From contig JANXAW010000014.1 in the NCBI GenBank assembly GCA_025061985.1, positions 1 through 36,974 on the forward strand: 36,974 bases of DNA, in the 5' to 3' direction. Positions 1-7,785 of this stretch are shown here, piece after piece (the stretch's first letter is position 1; every line of letters begins with the position of its first letter). The position numbers and the translations under genes are program-made. Origin of the DNA: Fimbriimonadales bacterium (GTDB taxonomy: Bacteria; Armatimonadota; Fimbriimonadia; Fimbriimonadales; GBS-DC). The notes under the pieces were generated by a model, which made no database searches, had not been told where the DNA came from, and saw only the letters and a program-made list of their open reading frames with translations.

Positions 1-339
1 AACGCTGGGATAGAAGACTTGAACACTACCTATGCCAACTTGCTCGCAGATGGTTCCACGCTGCTTACAGCGACGCGCATCTCCGCCACAGGGCGATTCA
101 TCGTGGGCTTCGGGAGACATAACAACCTTGACCAAGCATACTTATTGGACACCCGCGCGTGCGCCTCGGCAAACGGCGATGTTGACCAAAACGGCTGCGT
201 CAACAACGCAGACCTTCTCTCTGTGCTATTTGCGTTTGGGCAAGCGGGATCGAGTTTGCCTGAAGATGTCAACTGCGACGGACAGGTCAACAACGCCGAC
301 TTACTGCTGGTGCTGTTCAACTTTGGAGCCAACTGCTAA
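1..339 (+). CDS. C-terminal end of secreted HAF-like/dockerin protein (5' partial)
   Basis: The reading frame is open from the first base of the window, so only the C-terminal 112 residues are present; a TTG at 19 is not a convincing start. The first part has a HAF-repeat-like pattern (SADGRFIVG type, seen here as SATGRFIVGFG followed by QAYLLD). The end holds two type I dockerin-like repeats, each with a calcium-loop pattern D-x-(D/N)-x-(D/N)-G followed by VNNADLL and ending in FG (about residues 59-80 and 92-112). In cellulosomal bacteria dockerins bind cohesins; in this kind of bacterium they are usually found on secreted or surface proteins whose partners are unknown. The end of the protein is complete. 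The function of the missing N-terminal part cannot be judged. Confidence 0.8.
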   Translation, partial: NAGIEDLNTTYANLLADGSTLLTATRISATGRFIVGFGRHNNLDQAYLLDTRACASANGDVDQNGCVNNADLLSVLFAFGQAGSSLPEDVNCDGQVNNADLLLVLFNFGANC

Positions 340-346
340 CTTAGTG

Positions 347-370
347 AGCCTACCCTCGTGCGGGTAGGCT
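347..370 (+). terminator. Hairpin after the dockerin gene
   Basis: A perfect 9-bp stem (AGCCTACCC with GGGTAGGCT) and a 6-base loop begin 8 bases after the stop codon at 337-339. No run of T follows, so it is a plausible but not canonical intrinsic terminator. Confidence 0.5.
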
Positions 371-448
371 CTGCCCTGCTATCTCCAGTCGGTTCCTCCC
401 GCGCAAGGCGGAGAGGGTCCCACAGGCAGACAGCTCCTGCTGAACGGG

Positions 449-454
449 TACACT
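449..454 (+). promoter_or_regulatory. -10 element TACACT of the helicase gene
   Basis: TACACT preceded by GGG lies 9 bases before the ATG at 464. No Shine-Dalgarno sequence lies between them. With a usual start site about 7 bases after the box, the mRNA would begin at or next to the start codon. A weak hairpin at 391-420 lies upstream of this box. No clear -35 hexamer is seen. Confidence 0.55.
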
Positions 455-463
455 CCATTCAGA

Positions 464-2644
464 ATGGATCTTAGCTCGCTGAACCTCGAGCAGCTAGAAG
501 CCGTGCTTCACAAGGACGGACCCCTGCTGGTGTTTGCGGGCGCAGGGTCGGGTAAAACGCGCGTGATTACCTACCGCATCGCTCACCTGATTCGCGAGCA
601 CCGCGTGCCACCGCGCCATATCTTGGCAGTAACCTTCACCAATAAAGCAGCCGACGAACTCAAGGAGCGACTGACCCACCTGCTGGAGGGGAGTGAGGTG
701 CGCGGACTATGGGTGGGCACTTTCCACGCGATTTGCGCCCGCATCCTGCGCGAAAGCGGACGCGCCATTGATATCCCGCCCAACTTTTTGGTGTACGACG
801 AGGGTGACCAACTGGATGTGGTGCGCCGCGTGCTGGTTGACTTGGACATTGACGAGAAGCAGATGAATCCGCGCGCCATTCGGAACGCGATTAGCCGCGC
901 CAAGGAACGTCTCACCACCCCCGAACAGTACCGCGAGCAAGCCAGCGATTACTTCGAACGCATAGTCGCCGCTGTCTACCCCCGCTATGAGGCATACCTC
1001 CGCGCCGCCAACGCGCTGGACTTCGATGACCTCATCAACAAAGTGATCGAGCTGTTGGAGACGCAACCGCACGTTCGCGAACGCTACCAAGATCAGTTCC
1101 GTTACATCCTGGTGGACGAATATCAGGATGTGAACTATGCGCAATACGTGCTAACGCGCCTGTTGGCAGAGAAGCATCGCAACCTGTGCGTGGTGGGCGA
1201 CGACGATCAAGCGATTTACGGCTTTCGCGGCGCTGAAGTGGAGCTAATCTTGCGCTTTGAGCAGGATTTCCCCGACGCCAAAGTGGTCAAACTGGAGCAG
1301 AACTACCGCTCCACGCAAACGATCTTGGACGCCGCGATGAAGGTCATCAGCCAGAACCGCTTCCGCGCTCCCAAAACGCTGTGGACAACGCGCACAGGTG
1401 GCGCGCCCGTCACGCTCACCCCTGCTCGCGACGAAGATGAGGAAGCCCGCATCGTTGCCGAATATATCTTGCAACAGGTACGGTTGGGCAAACGGCGCTT
1501 TAGCGACTTCGCCGTGCTGTACCGTACGAATGCGCAGTCGCGGGCGTTTGAGGAGCGGTTTATGCGCGAGCGCATCCCCCATCAACTGGTGGGCGCGCTG
1601 CGCTTCTATGACCGCAAAGAGGTCAAAGACATACTGGCATACCTGCGTTTGGTAGCAAACCCTGACGATTCGGTGAGTCTGCTGCGCATCATCAACACAC
1701 CCCCGCGCAAGATTGGACAGGCAACTGTGCGCGAGGTGCAGGCATTTGCGGCGGAGCGCGGGATAAGCCTCTATCGCGCCCTCAGCGACCCCGAACTGCA
1801 TGCGCGCTTGGGCAGCGCCGCCCAACGTGCGCTACTCAGCTTCGTGAGTTTAATTGAGCGACTGCGCGAGTACGCTCAGCAGCACTCGCTTAGCGACACA
1901 TTGAAGGAAATCCTACGTCAGACGGGCTACCTGGAGTGGCTCCAGTCGCGGAGGGACTACGAATCAGTGGAGCGCGTGGGCAACGTGCGCGAGTTAGTGG
2001 GGATTGCACTCCAGTTTGAGACTCGTGACGCCCTACGCGAGCTGGAGCCTGAAGAGGCAGAACTCAGCCCCATAATGCGCTTTTTGCAACATGTGTCGCT
2101 CGCCTCAGACGTTGATGCGCTTGACGAGCGAGAAGACCGCGTGGTGCTGATGACGCTTCACTCCGCAAAGGGGTTGGAGTTTCCTGTGGTGTTTTTGGTG
2201 GGGATGGAGCAAGGGCTATTGCCTCATGCGCTTAGCGAGTCGCCGAAAGAGATAGAAGAGGAGCGCCGTTTGTGCTATGTCGGCATGACGCGCGCAAAGG
2301 ATGAGCTGCACCTTACCTACGCGCTATCGCGCGGGGGCTATGAAGGGCGGCGCAGTACCCTGCCCTCACCCTTCCTGCGAGCGTTGGTGGTTCAGCCGAT
2401 GCCCACGCTTTACCAAGTGATGTACGGTGCTGTAGCGTCGCGCCTGAGCACCCCTTCAGTGTGGCAAGGCGCAGCGCGCGGTAAATCGGAGGCACCTTTC
2501 TTGCCTGGTCAGCGCGTGCGCCATCCTGAACTGGGTACAGGCGTAGTAGTGCGCGCCTCTGAGGCAAATGTCACAGTGATGTTCCCCGGCGGGAAAGGCA
2601 TGCGCACCTTCTCCCTGCTCGACTGCCCACTGGAGGAAGCATAA
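464..2644 (+). CDS. pcrA: UvrD/PcrA-type superfamily 1 DNA helicase
   Basis: This 726-residue protein is an ATP-dependent 3'-5' DNA helicase of the UvrD/Rep/PcrA family, which unwinds DNA in nucleotide excision repair, replication restart and plasmid replication. All main motifs are visible: Q-motif LNLEQ near the N-terminus, Walker A GAGSGKT at 26-32, motif II DEYQD at 218-222, motif III GDDDQAIYGFRGA at 245-257, motif IV LEQNYRST, motif V TLHSAKGLEF and motif VI YVGMTRAKDEL. The C-terminal 50 residues (GQRVRHPELGTGVV) form the Tudor-like domain of PcrA that touches RNA polymerase. Length matches the family. The start is chosen from the LNLEQ motif directly after it and the -10 box 9 bases upstream; there is no Shine-Dalgarno site. 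Whether PcrA or UvrD is the better name cannot be settled from sequence. Confidence 0.95.
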   Translation: MDLSSLNLEQLEAVLHKDGPLLVFAGAGSGKTRVITYRIAHLIREHRVPPRHILAVTFTNKAADELKERLTHLLEGSEVRGLWVGTFHAICARILRESGRAIDIPPNFLVYDEGDQLDVVRRVLVDLDIDEKQMNPRAIRNAISRAKERLTTPEQYREQASDYFERIVAAVYPRYEAYLRAANALDFDDLINKVIELLETQPHVRERYQDQFRYILVDEYQDVNYAQYVLTRLLAEKHRNLCVVGDDDQAIYGFRGAEVELILRFEQDFPDAKVVKLEQNYRSTQTILDAAMKVISQNRFRAPKTLWTTRTGGAPVTLTPARDEDEEARIVAEYILQQVRLGKRRFSDFAVLYRTNAQSRAFEERFMRERIPHQLVGALRFYDRKEVKDILAYLRLVANPDDSVSLLRIINTPPRKIGQATVREVQAFAAERGISLYRALSDPELHARLGSAAQRALLSFVSLIERLREYAQQHSLSDTLKEILRQTGYLEWLQSRRDYESVERVGNVRELVGIALQFETRDALRELEPEEAELSPIMRFLQHVSLASDVDALDEREDRVVLMTLHSAKGLEFPVVFLVGMEQGLLPHALSESPKEIEEERRLCYVGMTRAKDELHLTYALSRGGYEGRRSTLPSPFLRALVVQPMPTLYQVMYGAVASRLSTPSVWQGAARGKSEAPFLPGQRVRHPELGTGVVVRASEANVTVMFPGGKGMRTFSLLDCPLEEA

Positions 2645-2648
2645 GGCG

Positions 2649-3404
2649 CTACAACTTGCCCATGCGACGCATCGCTTCTAAGCACAGCCGAATCGTCTCC
2701 AGCGGCGGGTGGGCGTAGGTTTCCTGCTCCACGATGTACCACTCAGTGCCGCCCACGGTTTCACACGCCTCAAAAAAGTCTGCCCACTGTACCTCACCTT
2801 CGCCAATAACCGCACTGGGATTGGTGCGCGAGTACTCTTTGCAGTGTACCGTGATGGCTCGCCCTGCATAGCGACGCACGAAGGGGGCAGCATGCACTCC
2901 GCCGTGCAGCGCGTTTCCTGTGTCAATCTGCATAATCACCTCAGGGCGCGTGTGGCTGAAAAACAAGTCCCAAGGCAGGGTGCCATCATCTAGTGGTTGG
3001 AACTCTGCCCAGTGGTTATGGTAGCCGATGCGAAATCCATGCGGCGCGACTCGCTGGGCGATTTCGTTGAACAGCTCTGCTGTTTGGAGCCACGCTTCGC
3101 GCGACGCAGTGCGCTCAGGAGGCAAGCCCGGCACGATCAGGTAGGGACACCGTAGCGTCGCATGAAACTCCAGCGTACGCTCCAAGTTGTCGCCCAAGAG
3201 TGCGTCTAAGCCGATGTGGGTGCCACAGCATTCCAGCCCGTTGTCGTCCAGCATCTTGCGCAAAGTTGCTGCGTCATAGCCGTAGTAGCCAGCGAACTCC
3301 ACTCCTTTGTAGCCCATTTGTGCAATGGCTCGCAAAGTGCCCGGCAAATCGCGTTGGCAATCCTCGCGTACCGAGTACAACTGCACTCCAACCTTGACCG
3401 CCAT
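2649..3404 (-). CDS. Sugar phosphate isomerase/epimerase-like TIM-barrel protein
   Basis: This 251-residue protein belongs to the xylose-isomerase-like TIM-barrel family (AP endonuclease 2 fold; IolE and related sugar epimerases). The first strand reads VKVGVQLYSVRED, as is usual for the family. Likely metal and substrate residues sit in YHNH (128-131), QIDTGN (159-164), HCKEY (187-191) and VEQE (225-228). The substrate is not predictable. The ATG at 3404 is preferred over the longer open frame, which would add 30 residues unlike the family and run through the bL25 promoter. A TACACT box lies only 3 bases upstream of this ATG, so the 5' end is unclear. The gene converges with the helicase gene with only 4 bases between them. 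Confidence 0.85.
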   Translation of the reverse strand: MAVKVGVQLYSVREDCQRDLPGTLRAIAQMGYKGVEFAGYYGYDAATLRKMLDDNGLECCGTHIGLDALLGDNLERTLEFHATLRCPYLIVPGLPPERTASREAWLQTAELFNEIAQRVAPHGFRIGYHNHWAEFQPLDDGTLPWDLFFSHTRPEVIMQIDTGNALHGGVHAAPFVRRYAGRAITVHCKEYSRTNPSAVIGEGEVQWADFFEACETVGGTEWYIVEQETYAHPPLETIRLCLEAMRRMGKL

Positions 3405-3454
3405 AGTAGTGTAGCGTTTCGTTTTGGAAGCGAAAACTCCTGTCCGCAGGCGGG

Positions 3455-3460
3455 TATAAT
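3455..3460 (+). promoter_or_regulatory. -10 element TATAAT of the bL25 gene
   Basis: A perfect TATAAT preceded by GGG lies 27 bases before the ATG at 3488. A strong Shine-Dalgarno GGAGG follows at 3474-3478. No good -35 hexamer is present at 17-base spacing. Confidence 0.65.
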
Positions 3461-3487
3461 CAGCGGTTGCAACGGAGGTAAGTAGTG

Positions 3488-4087
3488 ATGGCAAAGACCT
3501 TCTTCCTCAAGGCGGAACCGCGCACTTTATTAGGCAAGAAGGCGAAGCGTTTGCTCAAACAAGGGTATGTGCCCGGCGTTGTTTACCGAGCGAACGGTGA
3601 GTCAACGCCCGTACAGTTTGAGGAGCGTGCCTTAGGGCGGGTGCTACACCAAGCAGGTACGACCCACCTAATAGAGGTGGAGTTGAACGGCGAGCGGTTG
3701 AGTACGCTTCTGCGTGAGGTGGATCGCGAGCCAATTACAACGCGCATCCGCCATGTGAGCTTGTGGGCGATGGCATTGGACGAGCCGATTGAAACTGAGG
3801 TGCCGATTGTGCTTGAGGGTGAATCGCCCGCGCTCAAAGCTGGGGGCGTACTTATCCACCCCGTGGAGAAGCTGCGCATCAAGTGCTTACCTACCCAAAT
3901 CCCTGAGGCGATTCACGTAAACCTTGCCCTGCTGGAAGAGTTTGGCGACTCAATTCACCTGCGCGATATCCAGTTGCCAGCGGGCGTGCAAGCCTTAGAC
4001 GATCCAGACACTACCATTGCAGCAGTAGAAGCGCCCAAGGGCGTTGAGGAGGAAGCAGCGGAAGCTGAGACAAGTGAGGGAGTGTAA
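3488..4087 (+). CDS. rplY: 50S ribosomal protein bL25, CTC form
   Basis: This 199-residue protein is the long (CTC/TL5) form of bL25, which binds 5S rRNA in the large subunit. Residues about 1-95 are the L25 beta-barrel domain (R-LGKKAKRLLKQGYVPGVVY region) and about 100-185 the TL5-type C-terminal domain (GVLIHPVEKLRIKCLP and QALDDPDTTIAAV). An acidic tail of Glu/Ala follows, as in many CTC proteins. GGAGG at 3474-3478 serves the ATG at 3488 (9-base spacer); an in-frame GTG at 3485 is also possible and would add one residue. The neighbouring pth gene common in other bacteria is absent here. Confidence 0.95.
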   Translation: MAKTFFLKAEPRTLLGKKAKRLLKQGYVPGVVYRANGESTPVQFEERALGRVLHQAGTTHLIEVELNGERLSTLLREVDREPITTRIRHVSLWAMALDEPIETEVPIVLEGESPALKAGGVLIHPVEKLRIKCLPTQIPEAIHVNLALLEEFGDSIHLRDIQLPAGVQALDDPDTTIAAVEAPKGVEEEAAEAETSEGV

Positions 4088-4111
4088 CGCGCGTTGGGGT
4101 GGTGTCGCTGC

Positions 4112-4149
4112 GGTGGGCGCAGCTATGCTGCGATGCGATTGCGCCCACC
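4112..4149. other. Hairpin between converging bL25 and GGDEF genes
   Basis: A perfect 10-bp stem (GGTGGGCGCA with TGCGCCCACC) has an 18-base loop. It overlaps the last codons of the diguanylate cyclase gene and lies 24 bases after the bL25 stop. It could end transcription from both sides, though no T-run follows on either strand. Confidence 0.5.
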
Positions 4150-5136
4150 CCGTTTGGCTTGATACAGCTGAGCGTCGGCACGCTGAAGCCACTGCTGGGC
4201 ACTCTCGCCAAGTTGCAGCTCGCTCACACCAATAGAAACGGTTAGTGGAATGCTGACACCGTTTTCAAGCGCCACGGGTGCGTTTCGGATCTGCTCAAGG
4301 ATCTGGTGCGCGATTTTTTGCGCATCGTGTAGCGCTGTCTCACGCAAGATCACGGCAAACTCCTCGCCTCCGTAGCGCGCGACGAAGTCGCTGCGCCGCT
4401 TGCACACCCGCACAATCCGCTCGGCAACCGCCTTCAGCACTGCATCCCCCGCAGCGTGCCCATAAGTATCGTTCACCTGCTTGAAGTTGTCTACATCGAT
4501 CAGTAGCAGTGTGGCGGGGTAGTGAAACAGGCGGCTAAACACTACCGTGCTCTCTAAGCACGCGTCAAAGGCGCGACGATTGTACAAGCCCGTAAGAGCG
4601 TCTATAGTGCTTTCGCGGCGCGCCTGTTCCAGCTCGCGCATTAGGTACTGCACTCGGGATTGCATCTCTTGAAGCATTTGCTGATAGCGTTGCTCGCGCT
4701 GTTCCAGCAGTTGGATGATTGTGTGTATGGCTTGTCGAATGGCGGGCACATCGAGGTGAGTCGCGTCTTGGGTTTGCTGGTTGAGCAGTTGTACCTTATG
4801 GCGCATTTCGGTGTTCCCTTCGGCTTCGGCTTGCACAAACCGCGCAACGGTATCTAACAGCTGCCAAGTGGCTTCACGTATATCGTTGAGGTACTCTACC
4901 ACGAACTGCTGCTCTGCGATTCGTTGCTCGCGGGCGATGGGTAAGACTTTATCGTAGTTGCCCGTGCGCACCTGCTGGCTCAGTTGATGATACGTTTGCC
5001 GGTTTGCTTCTTGCGAAGCATGTTGGGTCTCAAACGCATAATCGCCCCACAGGCGTAGTAAATCGGCAAGTAATGCCTGTTCGAAGGTGGCATCACACTC
5101 CAACAAGCGTTGCAGCCACAGCCAAAACTTGCCCAC
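4123..5136 (-). CDS. Diguanylate cyclase (GGDEF domain)
   Basis: This 338-codon gene encodes a helical N-terminal half (residues 1-175, rich in Gln and Glu, coiled-coil character at about 140-172) and a C-terminal GGDEF domain (about 176-337). The domain starts with DALTGLYNRRAF, carries the metal-binding D in LLIDVDNFKQVNDTYGH and the active-site signature GGEEF at 256-260. An RxxD inhibitory site (RRSD, 247-250) lies exactly five residues before it, so product inhibition by cyclic di-GMP is expected. It should make cyclic di-GMP from two GTP. No membrane segment or recognised sensor domain is seen. The start is a GTG with a GATAAT box 7 bases upstream and no Shine-Dalgarno site. Confidence 0.9.
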   Translation of the reverse strand: MGKFWLWLQRLLECDATFEQALLADLLRLWGDYAFETQHASQEANRQTYHQLSQQVRTGNYDKVLPIAREQRIAEQQFVVEYLNDIREATWQLLDTVARFVQAEAEGNTEMRHKVQLLNQQTQDATHLDVPAIRQAIHTIIQLLEQREQRYQQMLQEMQSRVQYLMRELEQARRESTIDALTGLYNRRAFDACLESTVVFSRLFHYPATLLLIDVDNFKQVNDTYGHAAGDAVLKAVAERIVRVCKRRSDFVARYGGEEFAVILRETALHDAQKIAHQILEQIRNAPVALENGVSIPLTVSIGVSELQLGESAQQWLQRADAQLYQAKRGGRNRIAA

Positions 5137-5143
5137 AGTGGGT

Positions 5144-5149
5144 ATTATC
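5144..5149 (-). promoter_or_regulatory. -10-like element GATAAT of the GGDEF gene
   Basis: On the minus strand GATAAT lies 7 bases before the GTG start at 5136. Unlike most -10 boxes in this window it is preceded by CC rather than GG, so it is a weaker call. Confidence 0.4.
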
Positions 5150-5236
5150 GGCGATTGTGAAGCGAAATCTACTGGGAAAAGCGCGGGTGTGAGCTTTATC
5201 TACGGCTTGAACTGTTCTGCTTAGCGCTGTGTAGTA

Positions 5237-6601
5237 CTAGCTGAGGGCGCGGCGGATGGTTTCTACGAGCGGGGTGAGCGCTGCTTCCACCAGCTCAAGG
5301 GTCTCTGCTTCCACCATCACGCGGATGGCGTTTTCGGTGCCAGAGGCGCGCACATTCAGCCTGCCCCGCGTGCCCAATAGCTGCTCCGCCCTGTGGATTT
5401 GCGCGTGGATTTCAGGGTGGGTTTGCCAAGCGTGCTTATCCTGCACAGGGATAGTGATGAGTTTTTGCGGATAAGGTTCGAAGGGGTGGGCGATTTCGGA
5501 AAACGGCTTCTGGTAGTGCAGGCAAAGCGCCAGCACCTCAAGGGTGGTGATAAGTCCGTCGCCGGTGGTCGCGCGTTCGCTGAAGATGATATGCCCCGAT
5601 TGTTCACCCCCGATGAGCGCGTTGTGGGCACGCATGGCTTCTGCCACATAGCGATCGCCCACCTTCGTGCGGAGTAGCTGAATGCCCTCTGCTTCTAACC
5701 GGCGTTGCATGCCTAAGTTGCTCATTTCGGTAGCGACTACAAGGGGCGGCTGGAGTTTTTGCTGGTGGTGGCGCGTCAGTGCCCACAGGGTCATTACCGC
5801 ATCGCCATCTACGGGGTCGCCTCGCTCGTCGCAAAACAGCGCGCGGTCGGCATCCCCGTCGTAGGCGACTCCAATGTCAGCATCGGTTTCCAGCACGGCG
5901 CGCTGTAAGGCTTGCAAGTGTGTGGAGCCGCACCCCTCGTTGATGTTGTCGCCATCGGGTTCGGCGTGGAACAGGCTTACGCGCGCACCAAGTTCGTGTA
6001 GCACCACGGGCGCGAAGGTACTGGCAGCGCCGTTGGCGCAATCGACCGCAATGTGCACGCCCCGCAGGGGTTCGCGCTCGCCCGTCATCGCGCGCATCAA
6101 GTGCAATAAATGAAGTAGGTACTGCTCGCCTTCGCGTAGATCGTACTCCCACATCCCAATCTGCTTGGGAGGTGGGTAGGGAAACGGTTCGGGCGCTTCT
6201 GCGAGGCGCGCTTCTATTTGCGCCTCATACTCGTCGGGGAACTTGTAGCCATCACTGCCGATGAGTTTGATCCCGTTGTCGTGGGCAGGGTTGTGTGAGG
6301 CGGAAATCACGATGCCCAAGTCGTAATGCCCCTCGCGCGTAAGGTACGCTACCGCGGGAGTGGGCACAACGCCAGCAGAGGTAACGTGCACCCCCATTGA
6401 GCAGAGCCCACTTACCAGAGCGGTTTCCAGCATGGCGCCGCTGCGGCGTGGGTCGCGCCCAATCAGCACGCGCGGCGGGTGGTGGGGTGCGCTCGCTAAT
6501 AGCTGTTGCGCAATCGCTCGCCCCAAGCGCAGCGCAAACTCTGGGGTAAGCAACTCATTCGCGACTCCGCGAATACCGTCCGTTCCGAAGTAGCGCCTCA
6601 T
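5237..6601 (-). CDS. glmM: Phosphoglucosamine mutase
   Basis: This 454-residue protein converts glucosamine-6-phosphate to glucosamine-1-phosphate, a step toward UDP-GlcNAc for peptidoglycan. It begins with the family signature YFGTDGIRGVAN. The phosphoserine loop ISASHNP places catalytic serine at 102; the magnesium loop DGDADR is at 248-253; EMSNLG and GGEQSGHII give the sugar-binding region; RASGTEN near the C-terminus binds the phosphate. Length is normal (about 450). It lies 24 bases after grpE on the same strand, with no clear Shine-Dalgarno site, and is probably co-transcribed with it. Confidence 0.97.
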   Translation of the reverse strand: MRRYFGTDGIRGVANELLTPEFALRLGRAIAQQLLASAPHHPPRVLIGRDPRRSGAMLETALVSGLCSMGVHVTSAGVVPTPAVAYLTREGHYDLGIVISASHNPAHDNGIKLIGSDGYKFPDEYEAQIEARLAEAPEPFPYPPPKQIGMWEYDLREGEQYLLHLLHLMRAMTGEREPLRGVHIAVDCANGAASTFAPVVLHELGARVSLFHAEPDGDNINEGCGSTHLQALQRAVLETDADIGVAYDGDADRALFCDERGDPVDGDAVMTLWALTRHHQQKLQPPLVVATEMSNLGMQRRLEAEGIQLLRTKVGDRYVAEAMRAHNALIGGEQSGHIIFSERATTGDGLITTLEVLALCLHYQKPFSEIAHPFEPYPQKLITIPVQDKHAWQTHPEIHAQIHRAEQLLGTRGRLNVRASGTENAIRVMVEAETLELVEAALTPLVETIRRALS

Positions 6602-6625
6602 GACAGGTAAGGCAGGCTGTGCCGG

Positions 6626-7210
6626 TCAGACGCTGACATCAATTCCCTCAGTTGGTGGCTGCGGTGGTCGGCGAGCCACAATCACGCGGCTGGGACGCAG
6701 TACGCGATCGCCCATGCGGTAGCCTCGCTCTACTTCGTCGATGATTATTCCATCCTCGTAGTCGTCGGTCTCCACGCGATGGATGGCTTCGTGGAGGTTG
6801 GGGTCAAATGGCTGCCCTATAGCTTCGATCGGGTGGATATCGTAGCGCGCAAGGAGCGCTTTGATTTGGCGTTCTGTAAGGCGCACGCCTTCCAACAGTG
6901 GCTCCAGCTCGCGCGTGGCTTCCGCTGCTTGCAAGGCACGCTCAAAGTTGTCCAAAATCGGCAGCAGCTCTTTCATCAGCGCTTCCAGCACCAGCTCGCG
7001 CTGACGCTCCATCTCCTCCTGCTGGCGTCGGCGGTAGTTTTGAAAGTCCGCTAGCGCGCGCAGGTAGAGGTTCCTCTGCTCCTCGTATGCTTGCTCTAGC
7101 TCCGCCACACGCGCTTGGAGTTGCTCGATACTTATCTCAGGCGTCGCCCCCTCAGGCGATGCCTCAGGCTCAGACGGGACAGGTGTCTCCTGCGTAGTTA
7201 CCTGCTCCAT
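6626..7210 (-). CDS. grpE: Nucleotide exchange factor GrpE
   Basis: This 194-residue protein is the DnaK co-chaperone that speeds release of ADP. After a Glu/Pro-rich N-terminal tail (1-30) comes the long coiled coil (about 30-70) with RALADFQNYRRR, then the helical bundle and the C-terminal beta domain (QPFDPNLHEAI, the GYRMGDRVLRPSRVIVA ending). The ATG at 7210 has the strong Shine-Dalgarno AAGGAGGTG 9 bases upstream; a longer frame starting 16 codons earlier lacks one. dnaK and dnaJ are not adjacent, which is unusual for many bacteria. A minus-strand TATACT promoter box lies at 7280-7285. Confidence 0.95.
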   Translation of the reverse strand: MEQVTTQETPVPSEPEASPEGATPEISIEQLQARVAELEQAYEEQRNLYLRALADFQNYRRRQQEEMERQRELVLEALMKELLPILDNFERALQAAEATRELEPLLEGVRLTERQIKALLARYDIHPIEAIGQPFDPNLHEAIHRVETDDYEDGIIIDEVERGYRMGDRVLRPSRVIVARRPPQPPTEGIDVSV

Positions 7211-7279
7211 AGCGCAGTTCACCTCCTTGCGCTGGTGCTTATTCCAGTTCCGACGCAACTGCGCCCCTTATCCACTGTG

Positions 7280-7285
7280 AGTATA
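7280..7285 (-). promoter_or_regulatory. -10 element TATACT of grpE-glmM
   Basis: On the minus strand TATACT, preceded by AGG, lies about 70 bases before the grpE ATG. I see no CIRCE or HAIR-type operator in the 7211-7404 interval between grpE and the MerR gene. Confidence 0.45.
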
Positions 7286-7404
7286 CCTAAAAGCAGCTAT
7301 GAAGAACTTCCCACCACTTTCCGATAATCCCCAAAGCAATACCAACGAAATCGCGCGGCGCGAGCCTCGCGCAAGCGCAAAGCCAACCTTCAAGGAGGTG
7401 GAAA

Positions 7405-7752
7405 ATGCCTAAGCGCAAACCCAAAACTCCTATCCAAGAGCGTCCAGTGCCAATTAGCACGGCAAGCTTCTTGGTCGGCGTAGAGCCGCACACCATCCGC
7501 TACTGGGAGCGCGAGTTCTCGGAGTTCCTCCACCCAGTACGCACCGCCGGCGGACAACGTCGCTATCGACGCGAAGATATCGAAGTGCTGCAAGAAATCA
7601 AGCGCTTGCTCAAAGAGGAACTCTACACCATCGCGGGCGCTAAGCGTGTGTTGCGCCAGAAATTCCAAAAGCGCGAATCGTCTGGCTCCGACAACAGCGA
7701 GAACGGCGTTCATGCCTCTCGTACTACGCGTTGGCGCGCGGCGCAACGCTAA
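7405..7752 (+). CDS. MerR-type winged helix-turn-helix regulator
   Basis: This 115-residue protein has a MerR-type DNA-binding domain at about 17-75: an ISTASFLVGVEPHTIRYWERE helix-turn-helix, a GGQRRYRREDIEVL wing and a following helix. There is no C-terminal effector domain with the cysteines of metal-sensing MerR proteins; the last 35 residues are polar and probably disordered. A Shine-Dalgarno AAGGAGGTG lies 5 bases before the ATG. It is divergent from grpE and 33 bases ahead of the glycosyltransferase gene. Target genes cannot be told. It lacks the features that would make it a confident HspR. Confidence 0.85.
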   Translation: MPKRKPKTPIQERPVPISTASFLVGVEPHTIRYWEREFSEFLHPVRTAGGQRRYRREDIEVLQEIKRLLKEELYTIAGAKRVLRQKFQKRESSGSDNSENGVHASRTTRWRAAQR

Positions 7753-7785
7753 ACCGCGAATCTGCCTGCAAAGGGGGGGCTTCTA

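Noticed and set aside
391-420. Hairpin upstream of the helicase promoter as a third copy of the palindromic repeat
   Set aside because: It is GC-rich and pairs weakly, but does not share the ordered blocks of the copies at 31398 and 35675.
707-1825. Long minus-strand open frames inside the helicase gene
   Set aside because: They lie fully antisense to a gene with all UvrD motifs, and have no family likeness or ribosome site.
7211-7404. HspR-like control of grpE by the neighbouring MerR-type gene
   Set aside because: No HAIR or CIRCE operator is visible between the genes, dnaK is absent and the protein lacks specific HspR features.
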